In this document: one piece after another, positions 6,380 through 13,863 of the stretch
Layout of the letters: each line of letters begins with the position of its first letter
Position numbering within the stretch: the first letter of the stretch is position 1
Source of the DNA: a virus
Length of the DNA stretch: 42,227 bases
Virus record (IMG/VR): IMGVR_UViG_3300047276_000213
Coordinates: 1-42,227 of that record
Direction: 5' to 3' (one strand)
The notes under the pieces: model-generated
Told to the model about the DNA's origin: nothing
The model's input: the letters and a program-made list of their open reading frames with translations, nothing else
Databases searched by the model: none
Program-made: the position numbers and the translations under genes

Positions 6380-6748
6380 ATGGCCGAAACATCGACTCCA
6401 CTTGTCAAACCATTGACAGACGAGGTGATGTGGAAAATCTGCCGCATTCACGAGTTGTTTCGCACCAAGGACGTTGAAGTACCGGGTCAATTGGTGTCTG
6501 TCTTCTGCTACATCGCCTCTCACAATCCCTGCAATCTGCAATCCATAGAAGCTGAGTTGGGAATGAGTCCGAATAGCACAAGTCGCAACACTGATTGGCT
6601 GAGTTCTCACCACCGTCTCGGTAAACCTGGCATGGGTCTGATCACCAAAAAGCGCGACCCTCTTAATGGTCGTCGCCGCATTGTGGAGCTGACTGATAAA
6701 GGGTACGAGATGATTGATCAAATCAAGGAGATCCTCGATGGTCACTGA
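6380..6748 (+). CDS. MarR-like winged-helix regulator
   Basis: The 122-residue protein has a winged-helix layout: helices around GQLVSVFCYIASHN, a helix-turn-helix reading CNLQSIEAELGMSPNSTSRN, then a wing in which GLITKKRDPLNGRRRIVEL matches the MarR-type basic wing, and a C-terminal helix KGYEMIDQIKEILDGH. Such proteins bind DNA as dimers. It directly precedes and overlaps the integrase by eleven bases, so it may control integrase expression. Starts at ATG 6380 or ATG 6428 are both possible; the latter follows a GAGGTG and a copy of the recurrent CCACTNGTCA element, which otherwise would lie inside the gene, and would give 106 residues. Confidence 0.75.
   Translation: MAETSTPLVKPLTDEVMWKICRIHELFRTKDVEVPGQLVSVFCYIASHNPCNLQSIEAELGMSPNSTSRNTDWLSSHHRLGKPGMGLITKKRDPLNGRRRIVELTDKGYEMIDQIKEILDGH
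6396..6408 (+). promoter_or_regulatory. Early leader element, copy 4
   Basis: CTCCACTTGTCAA matches the element found upstream of other early genes. It lies inside the MarR-like frame if ATG 6380 is used, but 19 bases before the alternative start at 6428. Confidence 0.4.
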
Positions 6749-7616
6749 CTCTGTTAAGACGTGGGGTCAAGCAGTTGACTTCACCTTTAAAACCAGAGAC
6801 GCATGGAGACACGGGTCGTCTAAGCCCACCAACACCTACAACTGCCAGCATTTCACCAATGCTGTTGGCAATTCCTTTCCATTGCTCAAAATCACGCCGC
6901 TCCTGATGAATCAGGTGTGCATCGATTTGGAAGATGAGCGTGGCCTCTCCGGTTCCACTATCAACCGTGTGATTAGTGCTGTCTCCACAGTGCTCAATCA
7001 CTGCAGTGCGATGGGTGTGATTGATTTCACCCCACCAAAGTTCCAGCGCCGCAAGGAGGGGGAGCACAGGCTGACCTGGTTTACCAAAGAAGAGATCGAG
7101 ACCATGCACCAGGCCGCCTTGGATCCGTTTGCACGGGATGACATTGCCTCGATCATTGTGGTCGCCGCCTACACCGGCATGCGACAAGGTGAGCTGCTCA
7201 AGCTGCGTGTCAAGGATGTCGATCTGGGCACCAACCAGATCTATATCGGTGGTCGCGATGGCTTTGAGACCAAAGGTAAGAACTTCAGGGCTGTGCCCAT
7301 CCATGGACGCATCCAAGAGTTAATGCATAACCGCTGCGAATACGGTCGTAGGGACACCCTCATCTTTGGTGATGATTGGCCGTGTGGAAAGGATCAACTG
7401 ATCCGTGCTTTCAAAAAAGTAAGGAATTACGCCGTTAAGAAAGATGACAAGTGGACTTTCCACTCCCTGCGCCACACGTTCGCCACTTGGTGCGCCGAAT
7501 CCGGTGTGCCGATACGCACCCTCATGGGCCTGATGGGGCACGCCAATGTCGAGACAACATTACGTTATGCAAAAGTTACGGACCAAGCCCGTTACGACGC
7601 AATCAACTCGATATGA
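6738..7616 (+). CDS. int: Tyrosine-family site-specific integrase
   Basis: From ATG 6738, preceded by AAGGAG, the protein is 292 residues. The N-terminal half is a SAM-like core-binding domain. The catalytic domain shows the tyrosine recombinase residues in order: Arg in TGMRQGELL, HSLRHTFAT supplying H-x-x-R, MGHANVETT supplying the GH motif, and the nucleophile Tyr in TLRYAKV. All are intact, so the enzyme is probably active. It catalyses strand exchange between attP and a bacterial attB. A half tRNA-Leu about 100 bases downstream is the likely attP. Similar integrase/attP pairs are known in marine T7-like cyanophages such as P-SSP7, although stable lysogeny is rarely seen. A TTG start at 6714 is less likely. 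Confidence 0.93.
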   Translation: MVTDSVKTWGQAVDFTFKTRDAWRHGSSKPTNTYNCQHFTNAVGNSFPLLKITPLLMNQVCIDLEDERGLSGSTINRVISAVSTVLNHCSAMGVIDFTPPKFQRRKEGEHRLTWFTKEEIETMHQAALDPFARDDIASIIVVAAYTGMRQGELLKLRVKDVDLGTNQIYIGGRDGFETKGKNFRAVPIHGRIQELMHNRCEYGRRDTLIFGDDWPCGKDQLIRAFKKVRNYAVKKDDKWTFHSLRHTFATWCAESGVPIRTLMGLMGHANVETTLRYAKVTDQARYDAINSI

Positions 7617-7721
7617 CTCCGTTTAAGCGCCGACTAGGCGTGTCTAGCAACCCCCTCTGCTACGCTCTTTGAGCACCCAGCGGACAGGTTTCTCACCTGG
7701 ACTCATCGCTGGAATCCCCAC

Positions 7722-7760
7722 GCGGATGTGGCGGAATTGGTAGACGCGCTAGTTTCAGGT
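7722..7760 (+). other. Putative attP core: 5' half of a tRNA-Leu gene
   Basis: The sequence reads as the 5' half of a cyanobacterial tRNA-Leu: acceptor strand GCGGATG, TG, D-arm GCGGAATTGGTAGACGC, a junction base, then anticodon stem CTAGT and loop TTCAGGT with anticodon CAG at 7756-7758. The following bases do not complete the stem, so no functional tRNA is encoded. Placed about 100 bases after the integrase stop, this matches the known pattern in which a cyanophage attP copies part of a host tRNA gene so that integration restores it. Confidence 0.82.
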
Positions 7761-7792
7761 TCGCTTCAGGACTGATCACGCGAGTGGACAGG

Positions 7793-7818
7793 AGCCGGGT
7801 CAACGCCCGGCTTTGCTT
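7793..7818 (+). terminator. Rho-independent terminator after attP
   Basis: AGCCGGG (7793-7799) pairs with CCCGGCT (7806-7812) around a six-base loop, followed by TTGCTTT. The seven-pair GC-rich stem would stop transcription from the integrase region before the RNA polymerase gene. Confidence 0.75.
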
Positions 7819-7830
7819 TAGGAGACAAGG

Positions 7831-7843
7831 TTCCACTCGTCAA
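7831..7843 (+). promoter_or_regulatory. Early leader element, copy 5
   Basis: TTCCACTCGTCAA lies just after the terminator and 46 bases before the RNA polymerase ATG. It links control of the polymerase gene with that of the small early genes. Confidence 0.45.
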
Positions 7844-7889
7844 AGGATCTATATCGGGATCTAGCGACAACCATTCCATTTGAGACAAC

Positions 7890-10229
7890 ATGGTTTCACC
7901 TGCTCTCACCGAGCAACAGATCGAACTGGAGAAGCGTGCCATTGCCTACGGGCGGGAGCGGCTTCTCGATCAAACACGCAAGCTGGAAGAGCGCTCCTAC
8001 GGGTCGGCAACGGTCTATGGGTCCGCCAGCATCCAGGCGGCCCTGGGAGCGGCCTCACGGGTCATCGAGGACACGCTGAACCGCATCCACGAAGGTAAGA
8101 ACGGGGTGGAGTTCGCCACCATCCACCAGTACCTCGCCGAGATCGAACCAGAGGCAGCAGCAGCCATTGCGTTGAAGCTGACCTTCGACAAGGTGTTCAG
8201 CCCAAAGGACAAAGCCAATGAGATCGCCAATGTGATCACAGCCATTGGCCAGGCTCTGGAGCAGGAGTGTCAGCTCCGCTGGTACGAGTCACAGGATCCT
8301 GAGCTGTATGACCGCATCAAGCGTCAGTACTGGCACAGCGCCTGTGGCACCCAGCAGAAGGCCACGGTGGCTCGCACGATGATGAATCGGCACGAGCATC
8401 ACTGGGACAACTGGCAAACTGCCACAAGGGCGAAATTGGGTGGCTGGCTTCTTGACTGTGTGATGAAAGCCACTGGCTGGTTTGACAAGCACATGGTTGC
8501 TAGAGACAAAAAGCGCCTAACGCTGATCGTTCCAAGCCTTCTCTTTGCAATGCAAAAGGAGGAGCTGATGAAGGATGCGTTGATGTTTGCTCCAATGGCG
8601 TGGCCCATGTTGGTCCCACCACGAGACTGGAGTCCTATCAAGGCTGGTGGGTACTTACTGAACGAGGTCATGCATGGCCATGAGATGGTCCGCAGGGGCG
8701 ATGGCGGATTAGTACAGGGGAACACGCCACTCCTGTTTTTGAACAAGCTCCAGAAGGTTGCCTACACGCTCAACGAGTTCATCGTCGACGTGGCTGAGAC
8801 CTTGATGGAGCATCAGTACAAGGTCGGTAAGTTCTTGCCGATCATTGAGCTGCCCCTCCCCAACAAACCGTTCGACATCGCGGAGAACGACGAGGCTAGG
8901 CACGAGTACAGACGGCAAGCAGCAGAGGTGTTGAACCACAACGCTGCGTCATTCAAACGGTCCTGCCGTACACGAATGACCATGGAGACCGTCAAGATCT
9001 TCAAGGGGAAAGACAAGTTCTATCTCCCGTGGTCCTTTGACTATCGAGGTCGCACGTACCCGATCCCAGCCTTTCTCACCCCACAAGACACTGACTTCGG
9101 TAAGTCTCTACTGAAGTTTGCTGAGCCGTCGTTCATGACGGATGAGGCAGAAGCGTGGCTGGCATTCCAAGTAGCAACTTGCTACGGAAATGGGCTGGAC
9201 AAAGCCACGATGCAAGAGCGTCAGGATTGGGTTCTTCAAAACCAAAGCCTGATTTCTGCTGTTGCAACCAATCCACTTGGCAATTTGTCTCAATGGGAAG
9301 TTGCGGATGAGCCGTGGCAGTTCCTCGCTGCATGTGAGGAGTACAACGCTTGTGTCATTGAATGCACAAGAAGTTGGACAAATCTGCCGGTTGCTATTGA
9401 CGCTACGTGCTCAGGACTGCAAATCCTGGCTGGTATGGCGAGAGATCAATCAACTGCAAAGTTGGTGAATGTCTTTCCGTCAGATACACCGCAGGATGCT
9501 TACAAAGTTGTGGCAGAAACGGCTAAGCCAAAGCTGCCAGATCACCTAGCTGTTCTTCTTGATCGGAAGGTCACAAAGAGAACAGTGATGACCATTCCAT
9601 ACAACGCCACCAAGCATTCCAACAGGGCTTACATCCGTGAAGCTTTGAAAGAAAAGGGTGCTGAGTTCACACCAGATGAACTCACTTTGATTGTTAATGC
9701 AGTCAGAGAAGCGATGTATGAGGTTGTCCCCGGTCCAATGCGTGTCATGGATTGGATCAAACAAGAAGTTGGCGCAGCGTTCAAACGCGGCGTAGATCAC
9801 CTTACTTGGGAGACACCTTCAGGGTTCATCGTCAAACAAAACAGACGTAAACGCAAGGTATCAACGATCAAGTTACAGATCCTTGGTCGTTGTGAAGTGA
9901 ACCTAACTACAGGTCACGAAGGACCAGATGTTGCTGGTCACAAGTCCAGCACAGCTCCCAATCTTATTCACTCATTAGATGCTTCGATCTTGCATCAAGC
10001 ATTCCTGAAGTTCAACGCACCGTTCACGGTGATCCACGATTCAGTGCTTTGTCGGGCTACTGATATGGGCACATTGAATCGCGTAGTCAGGGAAACCTAC
10101 TGCGAAATCTTTTCATCCAGCAATCCTCTTTTGGATTTTGCTGACGCCATCGGCGCAGAGACAGAGCCACCAATCATTGGTGATCTCGATCTTGATTCCG
10201 TCCTTGAATCCACCTATTTCTTTTGTTAA
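7890..10229 (+). CDS. T7-like single-subunit DNA-directed RNA polymerase
   Basis: The 779-residue enzyme transcribes phage middle and late genes from phage promoters. The palm carries the catalytic aspartates D504 (AIDATCSGLQ) and D717 (VIHDSVL), matching T7 D537 and D812. The fingers motif R559-KVT-K563 continues to Y571, matching T7 R627, K631 and Y639; the glycine that follows the tyrosine in T7 is Asn here (PYN). It is about 100 residues shorter than T7 RNAP, mostly in the N-terminal part, as in marine podoviruses. It follows a terminator and has its own leader. The stop overlaps the SSB start (TAATG). Phage promoters could not be defined by eye. Confidence 0.95.
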   Translation: MVSPALTEQQIELEKRAIAYGRERLLDQTRKLEERSYGSATVYGSASIQAALGAASRVIEDTLNRIHEGKNGVEFATIHQYLAEIEPEAAAAIALKLTFDKVFSPKDKANEIANVITAIGQALEQECQLRWYESQDPELYDRIKRQYWHSACGTQQKATVARTMMNRHEHHWDNWQTATRAKLGGWLLDCVMKATGWFDKHMVARDKKRLTLIVPSLLFAMQKEELMKDALMFAPMAWPMLVPPRDWSPIKAGGYLLNEVMHGHEMVRRGDGGLVQGNTPLLFLNKLQKVAYTLNEFIVDVAETLMEHQYKVGKFLPIIELPLPNKPFDIAENDEARHEYRRQAAEVLNHNAASFKRSCRTRMTMETVKIFKGKDKFYLPWSFDYRGRTYPIPAFLTPQDTDFGKSLLKFAEPSFMTDEAEAWLAFQVATCYGNGLDKATMQERQDWVLQNQSLISAVATNPLGNLSQWEVADEPWQFLAACEEYNACVIECTRSWTNLPVAIDATCSGLQILAGMARDQSTAKLVNVFPSDTPQDAYKVVAETAKPKLPDHLAVLLDRKVTKRTVMTIPYNATKHSNRAYIREALKEKGAEFTPDELTLIVNAVREAMYEVVPGPMRVMDWIKQEVGAAFKRGVDHLTWETPSGFIVKQNRRKRKVSTIKLQILGRCEVNLTTGHEGPDVAGHKSSTAPNLIHSLDASILHQAFLKFNAPFTVIHDSVLCRATDMGTLNRVVRETYCEIFSSSNPLLDFADAIGAETEPPIIGDLDLDSVLESTYFFC

Positions 10230-10798
10230 TGGCCCCCAAAACTATCGTCACTGAAAAGCCTGTTGTCCTTGAAGGTTATCAGGCTGTGATGAAGCCCAGC
10301 AAGTTTGGTTACTCGCTTGCTACTGTCTTTACCGATGATCTGATTGAACAACTGGAAGCAGACCGCACTGAGGTTCTCAAGTGGTGTGAATCCAAGTTGA
10401 AGAATCCGAAGCGTGCAACGTTGAAGCCTGAACCATGGGAAGAAGTTTCCGATGGTAAGTACAAAGTCAAGTTCTCGTGGAATGAGGAGAACTGCCCCAC
10501 AATTGTCGATAGTGAGGGCACGGTTATCAACAACTCAGCACTTCCCGTTTACAGCGGAAGTACTGTGAAGCTTGCATTCTTCCAGAAGCCCTACATCCTC
10601 AAGGATGGTGTCACTTACGGCACCAGTCTTAAGCTAAAGGGCATTCAGATCATCAGCCTTTCCAGTAGTGCTGGTGTTGATACTGGTGACATGGATGCTG
10701 AAGACGTTGCTGAACTCTTTGGTAAAACCAAGGGGTTCAAAGCTGAGGATCCGAACGTGACCCCGGCTCCTGCAACTGAAACCGACATCGATTTCTGA
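10229..10798 (+). CDS. Single-stranded DNA-binding protein (T7 gp2.5-like)
   Basis: Position directly after RNAP and before endonuclease I is that of T7 gene 2.5. The 189-residue protein has a beta-rich body (KYKVKFSWNEENCP; LKLKGIQIISLSS) compatible with an OB fold, and an acidic C-terminal tail ending ATETDIDF. An acidic tail with a terminal aromatic residue is the hallmark by which gp2.5 contacts DNA polymerase and helicase. It would coat single strands at the replication fork and assist recombination. The ATG shares its A with the RNAP stop codon; a TTG six bases upstream is possible but weaker. Confidence 0.85.
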   Translation: MAPKTIVTEKPVVLEGYQAVMKPSKFGYSLATVFTDDLIEQLEADRTEVLKWCESKLKNPKRATLKPEPWEEVSDGKYKVKFSWNEENCPTIVDSEGTVINNSALPVYSGSTVKLAFFQKPYILKDGVTYGTSLKLKGIQIISLSSSAGVDTGDMDAEDVAELFGKTKGFKAEDPNVTPAPATETDIDF

Positions 10799-10803
10799 TT
10801 CCG

Positions 10804-11157
10804 ATGGCTTTCCGCTCTGGGTTGGAGGAGAAGGTTGCTGATCTTCTCACCAACCTGGGCGTGAAGTACGAGTACGAATCAACAAAGGTTGCATATCAGA
10901 TCCAACACAACTACTGCCCTGATTTTCTTTTGCCGAATGGAATTTACCTTGAGGTGAAAGGTCATTTGACCGAAGAGGATCGTCGAAAGATGAAGGCAGT
11001 AAAAGATCAAAACCCTGACCTTGATATTCGTTTTGTATTTCAGTCGCCCTATAACAAGATCTACAAAGGATCAAAAACTACGTACGCCAAATGGGCCGAG
11101 AAACACGGTTTCCAATGGTGTGTGTTCCACAGTATCCCTATCGAATGGCTGATGTAG
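10804..11157 (+). CDS. Endonuclease I (Holliday-junction resolvase, T7 gp3-like)
   Basis: The 117-residue protein matches T7 endonuclease I in length core and motifs: FRSGLEEKV with catalytic E8, then CPDFLLPNGIYLEVKG with D40, E50 and K52, the PD-(D/E)XK site. Later residues RFVFQSPYNKIYKGS also follow the T7 protein, which has a basic C-terminal extension missing here. The enzyme resolves branched DNA and helps break host DNA into nucleotides for phage synthesis. It starts five bases after the SSB stop. Confidence 0.95.
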   Translation: MAFRSGLEEKVADLLTNLGVKYEYESTKVAYQIQHNYCPDFLLPNGIYLEVKGHLTEEDRRKMKAVKDQNPDLDIRFVFQSPYNKIYKGSKTTYAKWAEKHGFQWCVFHSIPIEWLM

Positions 11158-11294
11158 AGCTGATCAAAGATCTAGCTACCAATCTAATCATGGCCCTTGA
11201 CAAGCATTCCTCACCGAATGACATTGTTGAGGGCTTTGAAGATGCATTGGATGGTTACGAGGAATTGATCCAACGTTTCCACACACAGAAATGA
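11145..11294 (+). CDS. Small helical protein with a DAL repeat motif (49 aa)
   Basis: The 49-residue acidic, helical protein starts inside the end of endonuclease I and overlaps the next gene by four bases. Its segment DIVEGFEDALDGYEELI has the pattern I/V-V-x2-F-x-DAL, which occurs twice more in the next gene, suggesting a duplicated small domain. No function is recognised. In T7 this interval has genes 3.5 (lysozyme) and neighbours, but nothing here resembles an amidase. Confidence 0.5.
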   Translation: MADVELIKDLATNLIMALDKHSSPNDIVEGFEDALDGYEELIQRFHTQK

Positions 11295-11500
11295 TCACGC
11301 CCAGAGATCGAATCGTCGAATACTTCTCTGATGCTTTATGTGAAGCAGAGGAGTTCATCAAGGATGGTCAGATGACGCCTGATGAAGTTGTCACTTGTTT
11401 CGCTGATGCATTGAACGAATGGCATTCGTATTTCCAGAACACCGCTGACATTTACGAAAAGCTGATCAATGCTGTTATCTCCCAATACAGAAACAAGTAG
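11291..11500 (+). CDS. Small helical protein with two DAL repeat motifs (69 aa)
   Basis: The 69-residue protein contains RIVEYFSDALCEAEEFI (7-23) and EVVTCFADALNEWHSYF (32-48), two copies of the motif seen once in the previous gene. The repeats look like pairs of amphipathic helices. The start overlaps the preceding stop (ATGA) and the primase-helicase ATG lies inside its last 32 bases. This tight coupling before the replicative helicase hints at a replication accessory role, but that is inference only. Confidence 0.55.
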   Translation: MITPRDRIVEYFSDALCEAEEFIKDGQMTPDEVVTCFADALNEWHSYFQNTADIYEKLINAVISQYRNK

Positions 11501-13058
11501 GTGCATTGCTCATGAACCTTGTCCTAATTGTGGTAGTCGAGACAATCTTGGTCGTTACGACGACGGCCATGGCTACTGCTTTGGGTGCCGCTATTGGGAA
11601 CCTGGTGAATTCAACATTGTCCAGCCGACAAAACAACGAATGACATTCCCAATTAAGGGAACGCCAGAACCACTACCTAAACGTGGCCTCAGTGAAGAGA
11701 CTTGCCGTAAGTATCGAGTCCATCGAGAAGGCAATCAACTCTACTTCCATTACTTCTCAAAAGATGGAACATGCACTGGTGCCAAGGTAAAAACCCCTGA
11801 CAAGCAGTTTCGATGGGAAGGAACCAATCCTGATGGACAACTCTTTGGACAGCAGCTCTTCCCAAGTTCTGGGAAACGAGTGGTTATCACCGAAGGAGAA
11901 CTTGATGCGCTTTCGTGTTATCAAGCTTACTCGGGGAATTGGCCGATGGTATCAATACCGGATGGTGCCAATTCGGCCAAGCGTGCGATTCAAAGGCAGC
12001 TTGAGTGGCTCCAGGGCTATGAAGAGATTGTCCTCTTCTTTGATAACGACGATCCTGGGCGTCAAGCTGCGAAGGATGCGGCAGGGGTATTGCCACCAGG
12101 CAAGGTTAAGATCGCTCACTTGTCAGATTTCAAGGATGCTTCCGATGCACTCCAGGCTGGCAAGGTACAAGCGATTAAAGAGGCAATCTGGAACGCTTCC
12201 GCATACCGCCCAGATGGCATTGTCGAAGCGAAGAGCCTTCTAGAACAGATCCTTAAACCTAACGATGATGGACTCTACGAGTACCCGTTTCAAGGTTTGC
12301 AAAAAAAGCTTCACGGGATCAGGGCTGGAGAACTTGTCACGATCACTGCTGGATCTGGCATCGGAAAGTCTTCCTTCTGCCGTGAACTTGCAACTCACCT
12401 TCTTAGTGCAGGAGAACGGGTCGGTTACTTGGCTCTTGAGGAATCCAATCGTCGTACAGCTCTCGGACTGATGTCCGTAGCTGAAGGTAAGCCTTACCAC
12501 ATTGGTGAACACTCACGCACTGAATTATCAGATGTCTACTCCAGAACCCTTGGACATTGGCCGCTTTATCTTTTTGATGGCTTCGGTAGTTTTGATCCCG
12601 ATGTTATTTATAACCGTGTGGAGTATCTTGCCCAAGGTCTTGACGTAAAGGTTGTCTTCCTTGATCACCTCAGCATCTTGTTGAGTGGTCTTGATGGCGA
12701 TGAACGCCGTGTCATCGACCAAACCATGACCAAGCTTCGTTCCCTTGTGGAACGGACTGGAATTTCATTGTTCCTTGTCTCTCACTTGCGTCGTCCTAGT
12801 GGTGACCAAAGTCACGAGGAAGGGGCACGTGTAAGTCTGGGCTCCTTAAGAGGTTCACACAGCATCGCACAACTCAGTGATGCCGTTATTGCACTTGAAC
12901 GGAATCAACAAACCAACTCCGCGACAACTGTACGAGTACTCAAAAATCGCTACAGCGGAGAAGTTGGCCCTTGTTGTGATCTTATTTATGACCTTAACAC
13001 TTGCCGTTTTATCGAGCATGAACCCGAACAAGAGTTCGACCCAACAACGGACTTCTAG
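11469..13058 (+). CDS. DNA primase-helicase (T7 gp4-like)
   Basis: The 529-residue bifunctional protein unwinds DNA as a ring and makes primers. The N-terminal zinc ribbon has C18, C21, C37 and C40 (CPNCG and CFGC). A TOPRIM primase domain follows, with VVITEGELDAL and VLFFDNDDPGR. The RecA-like helicase half has Walker A AGSGIGKSS, Walker B VVFLDHLSILL, LFLVSHLRRP, and the arginine-finger region RVLKNRYSG. All motifs are intact and length is close to T7 gp4 (566). The C-terminus EQEFDPTTDF is acidic and ends in Phe, as in T7, where the tail contacts DNA polymerase. The start codon lies within the preceding gene. Confidence 0.95.
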   Translation: MLLSPNTETSRCIAHEPCPNCGSRDNLGRYDDGHGYCFGCRYWEPGEFNIVQPTKQRMTFPIKGTPEPLPKRGLSEETCRKYRVHREGNQLYFHYFSKDGTCTGAKVKTPDKQFRWEGTNPDGQLFGQQLFPSSGKRVVITEGELDALSCYQAYSGNWPMVSIPDGANSAKRAIQRQLEWLQGYEEIVLFFDNDDPGRQAAKDAAGVLPPGKVKIAHLSDFKDASDALQAGKVQAIKEAIWNASAYRPDGIVEAKSLLEQILKPNDDGLYEYPFQGLQKKLHGIRAGELVTITAGSGIGKSSFCRELATHLLSAGERVGYLALEESNRRTALGLMSVAEGKPYHIGEHSRTELSDVYSRTLGHWPLYLFDGFGSFDPDVIYNRVEYLAQGLDVKVVFLDHLSILLSGLDGDERRVIDQTMTKLRSLVERTGISLFLVSHLRRPSGDQSHEEGARVSLGSLRGSHSIAQLSDAVIALERNQQTNSATTVRVLKNRYSGEVGPCCDLIYDLNTCRFIEHEPEQEFDPTTDF

Positions 13059-13191
13059 CTACGAATCGCTGCTTAAGCGTCCCAGTCCTCCTTCACCAGA
13101 AATGGTGGAACGAGCGCAACCCTACCGGGCAGACACGCTTCAGGAACTAGAGGCTGTCATTAAGTACCCCGCAAAAGCCATCGATGTCTGA
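13018..13191 (+). CDS. Small protein of unknown function (57 aa)
   Basis: The frame from ATG 13018 encodes 57 residues: a Ser/Thr/Gln-rich N-terminus (MNPNKSSTQQRTSSYESL), a proline-rich middle (KRPSPPSPEM) and a short helix DTLQELEAVIKYP. It overlaps the primase-helicase by 41 bases and the next gene by eight. No family recognised. A longer frame upstream exists but lies wholly inside the helicase gene. Confidence 0.45.
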   Translation: MNPNKSSTQQRTSSYESLLKRPSPPSPEMVERAQPYRADTLQELEAVIKYPAKAIDV

Positions 13192-13348
13192 CACCATCAT
13201 TGTCTGCACTCCAGATGAAATGATCGCCATGCATGAGCGTGGTGAGATCAGCAGTTCAGGTCAGGTAGTCACGCTACCAATTCTCTTTGAGTTTCTGTGT
13301 GATTACTACGGAGTGGATTCCCACTGGCAACCAAATGATGTCTACTGA
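13184..13348 (+). CDS. Small protein of unknown function (54 aa)
   Basis: The 54-residue protein starts MSDTIIVCTPDEMIAMHERG and continues with a strand/helix pattern VVTLPILFEFLCDYYGVD. It is linked by overlaps to both neighbours; its final base is the first base of the DNA polymerase exonuclease ATG (TGATG). The overlaps and absence of a gap support translation. Function unknown; position between helicase and polymerase suggests a replication-related or host-directed small protein. Confidence 0.55.
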   Translation: MSDTIIVCTPDEMIAMHERGEISSSGQVVTLPILFEFLCDYYGVDSHWQPNDVY

Positions 13349-13863
13349 TGAACCTCCTCTTCGACATCGAGACTGACGGCCTGTACGACAACCTTACCAC
13401 CATCCACTGTGTTGCTATCAAAGACCTTGGTAACAATGAGGTTTATGTCTTTAACGATGAAGGCACTCAAGAACCTATTGCTCGTGCCATCACGATGCTG
13501 GAAGGTGCTGAGACAATCATTGGTCAGAACGTAATCAACTACGACATCCCGGTCATTCAGAAGTTCTACCCATGGTTCACTCCGCCAAGGACCATTGACA
13601 CTCTTATTCTTAGTCGTCTCTATCATCCTGATCTGCTTAAGATTGATAACGCTAGGAACTGGAAACACATGCCACTCCAACTCTACGGACGACATTCCTT
13701 AGAGGCATACGGCTACAGATTAGGTGAATACAAGGGTGGTTTTGCTAAGCAAACTGACTGGAAAAACTGGTCACAAGACATGGAGGACTATTGCGTACAG
13801 GACTTACAAGTCACACACAAACTATGGAAGCACTTCCACAAATACCTGACTGGATCTTACTAG
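13348..13863 (+). CDS. DNA polymerase, 3'-5' exonuclease subunit (split gene)
   Basis: This 171-residue protein is the proofreading domain of a T7-like family A DNA polymerase. ExoI is LLFDIETDG (D6, E8), ExoII is IIGQNVINYDIPVI, and ExoIII is YCVQDLQVT. It ends with its own stop at 13861-13863, just where T7 gp5 would continue into the polymerase domain, and the polymerase is encoded by the next, overlapping frame. The two products presumably associate. Split polymerases are known in some freshwater podoviruses of cyanobacteria (Pf-WMP3/4). A sequencing frameshift is the alternative. Confidence 0.9.
   Translation: MNLLFDIETDGLYDNLTTIHCVAIKDLGNNEVYVFNDEGTQEPIARAITMLEGAETIIGQNVINYDIPVIQKFYPWFTPPRTIDTLILSRLYHPDLLKIDNARNWKHMPLQLYGRHSLEAYGYRLGEYKGGFAKQTDWKNWSQDMEDYCVQDLQVTHKLWKHFHKYLTGSY

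Noticed and set aside
6238-6477. 79-codon + frame before the MarR-like gene
   Set aside because: Its second half overlaps the MarR-like gene, there is no ribosome binding site, and the residues show no domain or coding pattern.
13791-13863. Programmed -1 frameshift joining exonuclease and polymerase
   Set aside because: No slippery heptamer was found in the overlap and a suitable ATG (13824) exists at the domain boundary, so separate translation is simpler.
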